From the NCBI GenBank assembly GCA_016699575.1, contig CP064979.1, positions 744,001 through 808,000 of the forward strand: a stretch of 64,000 bases of DNA, written 5' to 3'. The position numbers were made by a program, and so were the translations under genes. The stretch comes from Flavobacteriales bacterium (GTDB taxonomy: Bacteria > Bacteroidota > Bacteroidia > Flavobacteriales_F > PHOS-HE28). The notes under the pieces were generated by a model. The model was not told the origin of the DNA. It searched no databases and saw only the letters and a program-made list of their open reading frames with translations. Shown here piece by piece: positions 59,447 through 64,000 of this stretch (the first letter of the stretch is position 1; every line of letters starts with the position of its first letter).

Positions 59447-60790
59447 TTACTTCTTCACCGTGGCACCTTGCGCCACCAGCATATCGATGTCGTTGTTCAC
59501 GCTGAGGATGAGCAGCGCGGTGGCCGTGCAGAACACAGGACTGGTGATGCAATGGTGCCCGCTCCAGCTGCCGTTCTCGTTCTGGATGTTCACCAAGCGC
59601 GCGGTGGTATTGCTGTACCAATCCTTCCAGCTCTGGTCGTTGTTGATGATGAGCGACTCACCGGTCTGCAGGAAGCTGAGGAACTCTTCACCACCATTGT
59701 TGCCGAACCCTTGCAGCACCGTCTCTGACTGTGCTTGCACCTTGGCGGCGTTGTACACGTTCCACGCGGTGTTCATCTTCTCGGCCTCGTCGCGCGAGTA
59801 ACCGGCCTGTTGCAGGTTCTCAACGCTCACAGGCGCCGCCGCCGCCAATTTGCCTTCGTCCTTCAGCTTCTTGACATCCTCTTCCGCTTTCCGGGCTTCC
59901 TTGGCACTGCTGCGCGTGCTACCGCTCACCGCGTACAGCGTGATGCCAGCGGCGTCGCCGGTGGCCACCGTACCCGAACTTGCATCGAAGTTGGCTTTCT
60001 GGTAAGAGCGCGCACGGTCGAGGGCTTCATCGTCAACATCGGCACCGTTGTGCTGTGCGCTCTCCAAGGCGTTGGTGGCGAAACTGCTCTGCAGCACACC
60101 GGCCCAGCTACCGCCTTGCACGGCGCCATTGGCCGCCTGCGCCAGTTGGATCTTGCGCACGCACTTGTCCTGCGCGCGCAACCATCGATCGCGCTGCGGG
60201 TGCGTGCACGGCATGCGCCCGATGAGGTTGCTGATGTACTGGCTGGTCAGGGCCACGTCGATGTTCGCACCCAGCTTCACCTGTATCTGCGTGCCCTGCA
60301 ACGCGGTGATGTTGCTCGCGTTCTCATCGCTCTTCTCCACGGCGCCGAGGAGGAACTCGGTGCTGCGCGCAAGGATGTTGGCGTACGGCCCGCTTTCGGG
60401 CGTGCTGCCGGCGCGCAGCAGCGCCATGGCCACCATGGCCGTGGTAGCGGGATCGCTCGGCGAAGCGTGCGGGTCCATGACGTTCTGCGAGGCGTGGTTG
60501 CCCGCGGCGAACCCGCCGTCGTTGTGCTGGGCGCTCTTCATCCAGTCATAGGCGCGCTGTTGCGAGTTCATGACTTCCGCCGGGGTTTTCAGTTCCATGT
60601 TGCTGCTCAACCCTTCGCCTTCATAGACGGTTTTGAAGACGCAGCCCTTGGGCCGGGCCGCATCCGGTTTCATGCAGCACTCACGGTCCGTATGGAGATC
60701 CGTGCTGGTGAACGACAGGAGCGCTGCTGTGCCTGCGATGGCTGCGATGGCCGACAGGCCGAATACGATGGAAGTCCTCATGTGTTTCAT
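59447..60790 (-). CDS. exported alpha/alpha-toroid (prenyltransferase/squalene-cyclase-like) protein
   Basis: About 447 residues from ATG 60790 (or ATG 60781), beginning MKHMRTSIVFGLSAIAAIAG, a signal peptide or anchor. The mature protein contains toroid-like helical repeats: QQRAYDWMKSAQHNDGGFAAG near the start, SSFATNALESAQHNG in the middle, and NIQNENGSWSGHHCITSPVF then CTATALLILS at the end. The last resembles a QW motif followed by a TAxAL helix. No catalytic DxDD of squalene-hopene cyclases is seen. A structural or binding role in the periplasm seems more likely than terpene cyclisation. Confidence 0.7.
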   Translation of the reverse strand: MKHMRTSIVFGLSAIAAIAGTAALLSFTSTDLHTDRECCMKPDAARPKGCVFKTVYEGEGLSSNMELKTPAEVMNSQQRAYDWMKSAQHNDGGFAAGNHASQNVMDPHASPSDPATTAMVAMALLRAGSTPESGPYANILARSTEFLLGAVEKSDENASNITALQGTQIQVKLGANIDVALTSQYISNLIGRMPCTHPQRDRWLRAQDKCVRKIQLAQAANGAVQGGSWAGVLQSSFATNALESAQHNGADVDDEALDRARSYQKANFDASSGTVATGDAAGITLYAVSGSTRSSAKEARKAEEDVKKLKDEGKLAAAAPVSVENLQQAGYSRDEAEKMNTAWNVYNAAKVQAQSETVLQGFGNNGGEEFLSFLQTGESLIINNDQSWKDWYSNTTARLVNIQNENGSWSGHHCITSPVFCTATALLILSVNNDIDMLVAQGATVKK

Positions 60791-60894
60791 CCCGATGCGT
60801 CGGGGGCGTGTGTTGTTGGTGCGGTGCTGTACACACCAACGCGCCACAGGTTCGATCAACCGATGGATCGATCGCCAAGAAGATCGAAAGTCGC

Positions 60895-62712
60895 CTACGC
60901 CACCACGGCCTTACTCGCCTTCTTGCGCTCGTTCTCGTCCAGGAGCACCTTGCGGATGCGCAGGCTCTTCGGCGTCACCTCCAAGTACTCGTCATTGGCG
61001 ATGTACTCCATGCACTCTTCCAGCGAGAACTTGACGGCCGGTGCGATGTTCACCTTGTCATCGCTGCCGCTGGCGCGCATGTTCGTGAGCTTCTTCACGC
61101 GGATCACGTTCACCGCGAGTTCCTCGTCGGGCTTGGGGCTTTCGCCGATCACCTGGCCGGCGTACACCTCTTCTCCGGGATCGATGAAGAACTTACCGCG
61201 GTCCTGCAGCTTGTCGATTGCGTAGGCGATGGCTGTGCCGGTCTCGGCGCTCACGATGCAGCCGCTGCGTGCGCTCTGGAATTCGCCCTTCCAAGGCTCG
61301 TAGCCCTTGAAGCGGTGCGCAATGATGGCCTCACCTTCAGTGGCCGTGAGCAGCGGGTTGCGCAGGCCGATGATGCCGCGCGCAGGGATGTTGAACTCGA
61401 TGTTCACGCGGTCGCCCTTCAACTCCACGCTCATGAGTTCGCCTTTGCGGCGGCTCACCTGGTCGATGACCTTGCTGCTGAACGGCTCGGGCACTTGCAC
61501 AGTGAGCGCCTCGATGGGCTCGCACTTCACCCCATCGATCTCCTTGAGCAGCACCTGCGGCTGGCCCAGTTGGAACTCGTAGCCTTCGCGGCGCATGGTC
61601 TCCACCAGGATGCCCAGGTGAAGGATACCGCGACCATAAACCAGCAACTTGTCCGGGCTACCGGTCTCTTCGATCTTCATCGCCAGGTTTTTCTCGATCT
61701 CCTTGAAGAGGCGATCGCGCAGGTGGCGGCTGGTGACGAACTCGCCCTCCTTGCCGAAGAACGGCGAGGTGTTGATGGTGAAGAGCATGCTCATCGTGGG
61801 CTCGTCCACCTTGAAACCGGGCAGGCCCTCGGGGTTCTCGAAGTCGGCGATGGTGTCGCCGATGTCGAAACCTTCAAGACCCATCACGGCGCAGATCTCG
61901 CCGCTCGAGAGGTCGGTCGTTTTCACCTTCTCCTTGCCAAGCCCCTCGAAGGTCATCAGCTCGGCCACCTTGCCCTTCACCACCTTGCCATCGTTCTTCA
62001 CCAGGCTCACGTTCTGTCCGGCCTTGATGGTACCACGGCTCACGCGGCCCACGGCGATACGCCCTTGGAAGCTGCTGTAGTCGAGGCTGGTGATGCGCAT
62101 CTGCAGTGTGCCGTCCACCTTCTTCGGGGCAGGGATCTTCTCCAGGATCACATCGAGCAGGTAGCTCACGTCCTCGGTCGGTGTCTTCCAATCGGGGCCC
62201 ATCCAGCCCTGCTTGCTGCTGCCGTAAACCACGGGAAAGTCGAGCTGGTCCTCATTGGCGTCGAGCGCGAACATGAGGTCGAACACCTGCTCGTGCACTT
62301 CCTCGGGCGTGCAGTTCGGCTTGTCCACCTTGTTGATCACCACGATGGGCTTCAAGCCGAGCGCGATGGCCTTGCCCAGCACGAAGCGCGTCTGCGGCAT
62401 GGCGCCTTCGAAGGCATCCACCAGCAGCAGCACACCATCGGCCATGTTCAGTACGCGTTCCACCTCACCACCGAAGTCGCTGTGGCCTGGGGTGTCGATC
62501 ACGTTGATCTTCACTCCTTTGTAGCGCACGCTGACGTTCTTGCTCAGGATGGTGATGCCCCGCTCTCGCTCCAGGTCGTTGTTGTCGAGCAGCAAATCGC
62601 TGGTCTCCTGGTTCTCACGGAAAAGCTGGCACTGGTGCAGGATGCGGTCCACCAGTGTGGTTTTGCCGTGGTCGACGTGGGCGATGATGGCGATGTTGCG
62701 GAGCTCGGTCAT
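60895..62712 (-). CDS. typA: ribosome-associated GTPase TypA/BipA
   Basis: 605 residues, the full family length. Translation-factor G motifs: AHVDHGKTT (residues 11-19), DTPGHSDFGGEVERVL, and NKVDKP. Domain II, an EF-G-like domain III/V region (RGIIGLRNPLLTATEGEAI), and the BipA-specific C-terminus (DEYLEVTPKSLRIRKVLLD) all follow. It acts in ribosome assembly and cold or stress adaptation. The upstream box TACTTTCG (minus strand, 62755-62748) would give a leader of about 30 nt. Confidence 0.97.
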   Translation of the reverse strand: MTELRNIAIIAHVDHGKTTLVDRILHQCQLFRENQETSDLLLDNNDLERERGITILSKNVSVRYKGVKINVIDTPGHSDFGGEVERVLNMADGVLLLVDAFEGAMPQTRFVLGKAIALGLKPIVVINKVDKPNCTPEEVHEQVFDLMFALDANEDQLDFPVVYGSSKQGWMGPDWKTPTEDVSYLLDVILEKIPAPKKVDGTLQMRITSLDYSSFQGRIAVGRVSRGTIKAGQNVSLVKNDGKVVKGKVAELMTFEGLGKEKVKTTDLSSGEICAVMGLEGFDIGDTIADFENPEGLPGFKVDEPTMSMLFTINTSPFFGKEGEFVTSRHLRDRLFKEIEKNLAMKIEETGSPDKLLVYGRGILHLGILVETMRREGYEFQLGQPQVLLKEIDGVKCEPIEALTVQVPEPFSSKVIDQVSRRKGELMSVELKGDRVNIEFNIPARGIIGLRNPLLTATEGEAIIAHRFKGYEPWKGEFQSARSGCIVSAETGTAIAYAIDKLQDRGKFFIDPGEEVYAGQVIGESPKPDEELAVNVIRVKKLTNMRASGSDDKVNIAPAVKFSLEECMEYIANDEYLEVTPKSLRIRKVLLDENERKKASKAVVA

Positions 62713-62747
62713 GGTCGGATGAGTACAGGGCCGTGAAAAACGGCGCG

Positions 62748-62755
62748 CGAAAGTA
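62748..62755 (-). promoter_or_regulatory. -7 box upstream of typA
   Basis: Reads TACTTTCG on the minus strand, 35 nt before ATG 62712. Confidence 0.45.
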
Positions 62756-62792
62756 GCCGTATGGCCTATGCCGGAGAACCATCACCTTGCTC

Positions 62793-62800
62793 CACTTTTG
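62793..62800 (+). promoter_or_regulatory. -7 box upstream of the lipoprotein gene
   Basis: CACTTTTG ends 30 nt before ATG 62831. A GGAGG ribosome-binding sequence (62819-62823) lies 7 nt before that start, one of few clear Shine-Dalgarno-like sites in the window, and supports 62831 over an upstream ATG at 62768. Confidence 0.45.
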
Positions 62801-62830
62801 CCGGGCTCCGCGACATCCGGAGGTTGGAAC

Positions 62831-63751
62831 ATGGATTTCACACCGTCTACGCGCTCCCTTCGTTCAGCCCTGCCCGTTTTGTTCGTGGCCTCACTGTTCG
62901 GATGCCACCGCCCCGACCACCAGGAGTCCTTCCCGTTCGTGGTCGGCAGCGATAGTTTGTCGTTCGAAGGGGAATTCCGCTTGAGGGATGGCGCAGGTGA
63001 ATGGATGCGGTGCGCCGATGGCAAGCGCTTCAAGACCGTAGGCACCGGAGTGGACAGTCTGATCATGCTCTACACGACCCAAGTAGGCCATATGGGCGAT
63101 GCGGTGAAGGTCTGGTTGCTGGGCGGTTGGTCGGCGGACAGCACTGTGGTGGCGCACCGGCTGGTGCATCTGGCCCCGGCACTTCGGTGTGCGGCATTGC
63201 CCAACTCATCGAACAGCGGCAGCTTCGTGCTCTCGTACGGAACGCCGGGCCGTGACGAGCGGCGCGCCCAACTCGACCTTTTCCCATCAGGTTTGGCCGT
63301 GCAGTATTCCACTTTCCGCGAAGCGACCGAGCGCGAGGAATTCGGTTCGTGGGGCATGGACAGCGACGGCCTACTGCAACTCACTTGGCCACAACGGCCA
63401 TTGGTGCTCTCGTTCCAAGTGCGGGGTGACAGCCTCGTGCAGCATAACGCCCGCAACGTCGATGCCATCGCCACGTTCGTGCGCACCGGGGGCCCGGAGC
63501 GTGGGCGCGGCACGCTGGGGATCGTGCTGGCCCTGCTCAGCGAGGTGACCTCCAAGCCCCAACGGACTTTCGATGCCGCCACTCTGGGCACACCATTGGC
63601 CGCATTGGAGGTGAACGACACTGCCATGATGCGGTTGGCCGACCTTCTGGTTGAACGCCACGGCATGGGCCCCGAGGTCCGCGAGCGCCGTTGGAGCAGC
63701 ATTAGCACCCTTCAGGACCTCTTGGAACTCGCACGCACCCTTGAGCGGTGA
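62831..63751 (+). CDS. lipoprotein of unknown function
   Basis: 306 residues from ATG 62831. The signal (LRSALPVLFVASLFGC) has lipobox LFGC. The N-terminal half is beta-rich with FPFVVGSDSLSFEGEFRLRDG, GEWMRCADGKRF and DSLIMLYTTQVGHMGD, which loosely resembles NlpE-like copper-homeostasis lipoproteins, but the match is weak. The C-terminal half is helical (LADLLVERHGMGPEVRE). It stands alone between typA (divergent) and tRNA-Arg. Confidence 0.72.
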   Translation: MDFTPSTRSLRSALPVLFVASLFGCHRPDHQESFPFVVGSDSLSFEGEFRLRDGAGEWMRCADGKRFKTVGTGVDSLIMLYTTQVGHMGDAVKVWLLGGWSADSTVVAHRLVHLAPALRCAALPNSSNSGSFVLSYGTPGRDERRAQLDLFPSGLAVQYSTFREATEREEFGSWGMDSDGLLQLTWPQRPLVLSFQVRGDSLVQHNARNVDAIATFVRTGGPERGRGTLGIVLALLSEVTSKPQRTFDAATLGTPLAALEVNDTAMMRLADLLVERHGMGPEVRERRWSSISTLQDLLELARTLER

Positions 63752-63809
63752 CCTCTGATCCCCACGGCTATCTTCGCCGCCCGCTTGCCCGCCGCAGGCA
63801 GGTTCTTCC

Positions 63810-63883
63810 GGCCCCGTAGTTCAATTGGATAGAATGACAGATTCCGGTTCTGTTGGTTACAGGTTCGAGTCCTGTCGGGGTCA
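63810..63883 (+). tRNA. tRNA-Arg, anticodon CCG
   Basis: A complete cloverleaf of 74 nt. The acceptor is GGCCCCG / CGGGGTC with one G-U pair. The D-arm is GTTC...GAAT, and the anticodon stem ACAGA / TCTGT holds the loop TTCCGGT with anticodon CCG, reading CGG. The T-arm is ACAGG TTCGAGT CCTGT and the discriminator is A. CCA is not encoded. Confidence 0.95.
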
Positions 63884-63891
63884 CTGAAAAT

Positions 63892-63923
63892 AGGGGCGAC
63901 GTTGAGGTCGCCCCTCTCCTTTT
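63892..63923 (+). terminator. intrinsic terminator after tRNA-Arg
   Basis: A 9-bp perfect stem AGGGGCGAC / GTCGCCCCT with loop GTTGAG, followed by CTCCTTTT. It ends 3 nt before the next start codon. Confidence 0.85.
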
Positions 63924-63925
63924 CC

Positions 63926-64000
63926 ATGCGCATCGACAAGTTCCTCTGGTGCGTGCGCCTCTTCCCCACGCGGAGCGCGGCAACTGAGGCTTGCCGCAGC
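63926..64000 (+). CDS. S4-domain RNA-binding protein, Hsp15-like (3' truncated by window edge)
   Basis: Only 25 codons are visible: MRIDKFLWCVRLFPTRSAAT and then EACRS. This is the start of an S4 RNA-binding domain as in heat-shock protein 15 (HslR), which binds stalled 50S subunits carrying peptidyl-tRNA. The ATG is directly after the tRNA terminator, so its promoter must overlap that region or transcription reads through. Confidence 0.8.
   Translation, partial: MRIDKFLWCVRLFPTRSAATEACRS

Noticed and set aside
60808..62736. A 642-codon plus-strand open frame opposite typA
   Set aside because: Antisense shadow of a highly conserved gene in high-GC DNA; the His/Val/Leu/Ala-rich translation matches no family.
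63712..63969. An 85-codon minus-strand open frame across the tRNA-Arg gene, containing DPDRTRTCNQQNRNL
   Set aside because: This is the translation of the antisense strand of a tRNA and its terminator, a well-known false protein family. No independent coding signal.

Overview
The window is a continuous stretch of a high-GC (about 60 %) Bacteroidota chromosome, most like a Flavobacteriales-type genome. The evidence is several secreted proteins ending in type IX secretion (T9SS) sorting domains, a SusC-like TonB receptor with a carboxypeptidase-regulatory-like N-terminus, lipoboxes of the LxxC type, a Bacteroidota-style arginine decarboxylase beside a deoxyhypusine-synthase-like gene, and many promoters of the Bacteroidota type (TAnnTTTG near -7). 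No phage structural genes, CRISPR array, rRNA or classical insertion sequence is visible.

Layout. 1-5.4 kb: 3' end of an MscS channel gene, CorA, a polyamine cluster (arginine decarboxylase, DHS-like enzyme), an acidic-tail protein, a VOC protein and a small membrane protein. 5.4-9.1 kb (minus strand): MORN-type exported protein, an ORF6N / XRE-S24 regulatory pair with a clear promoter and inverted-repeat operator, and a CotH-type T9SS protein. 9.2-14.4 kb: a single-chain MutA-MutB methylmalonyl-CoA mutase, followed by an accretion locus in which the last 27 or so codons of the mutase gene recur twice more downstream. The extra copies are separated by cargo genes: a RAYT transposase plus membrane protein, then a lower-GC orphan. 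A stand-alone Smr protein follows. 14.5-20 kb: ABC exporter, MsrB, polytopic membrane protein, amidohydrolase lipoprotein. 20.1-24.8 kb: tandem paralogous CotH/lamin-tail T9SS proteins. 24.9-33.1 kb: SulP transporter, HD hydrolase, TonB receptor, and a TPR-membrane / AAA+ ATPase pair. 33.6-44.4 kb: two giant mosaic T9SS surface proteins sharing a C-terminal module. 44.5-50.3 kb: NamZ-type muramidase, FtsX-like permease, PLP beta-synthase with CBS domains, lipoprotein, periplasmic-binding-like metal receptor. 50.3-64 kb: patatin/beta-barrel protein, VWA lipoprotein, FtsB/DivIC, SlyD-type FKBP, beta-propeller T9SS protein, MBL hydrolase, an exported CYTH-domain protein, alpha/alpha-toroid protein, TypA, a lipoprotein, tRNA-Arg(CCG) with terminator and the start of an Hsp15-like S4 protein.

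Most interesting: (i) the mutase 3'-end cassette locus at 12.3-14.13 kb; (ii) small palindromic elements inside reading frames, namely REP-like palindromes inside the RAYT gene and a second repeat family in both interdomain linkers of the fused mutase; (iii) a CYTH/triphosphate-tunnel domain with an intact signature that appears to be exported and membrane-anchored; (iv) several genes whose -7 box lies only 3-5 nt before the start codon, predicting leaderless mRNAs.
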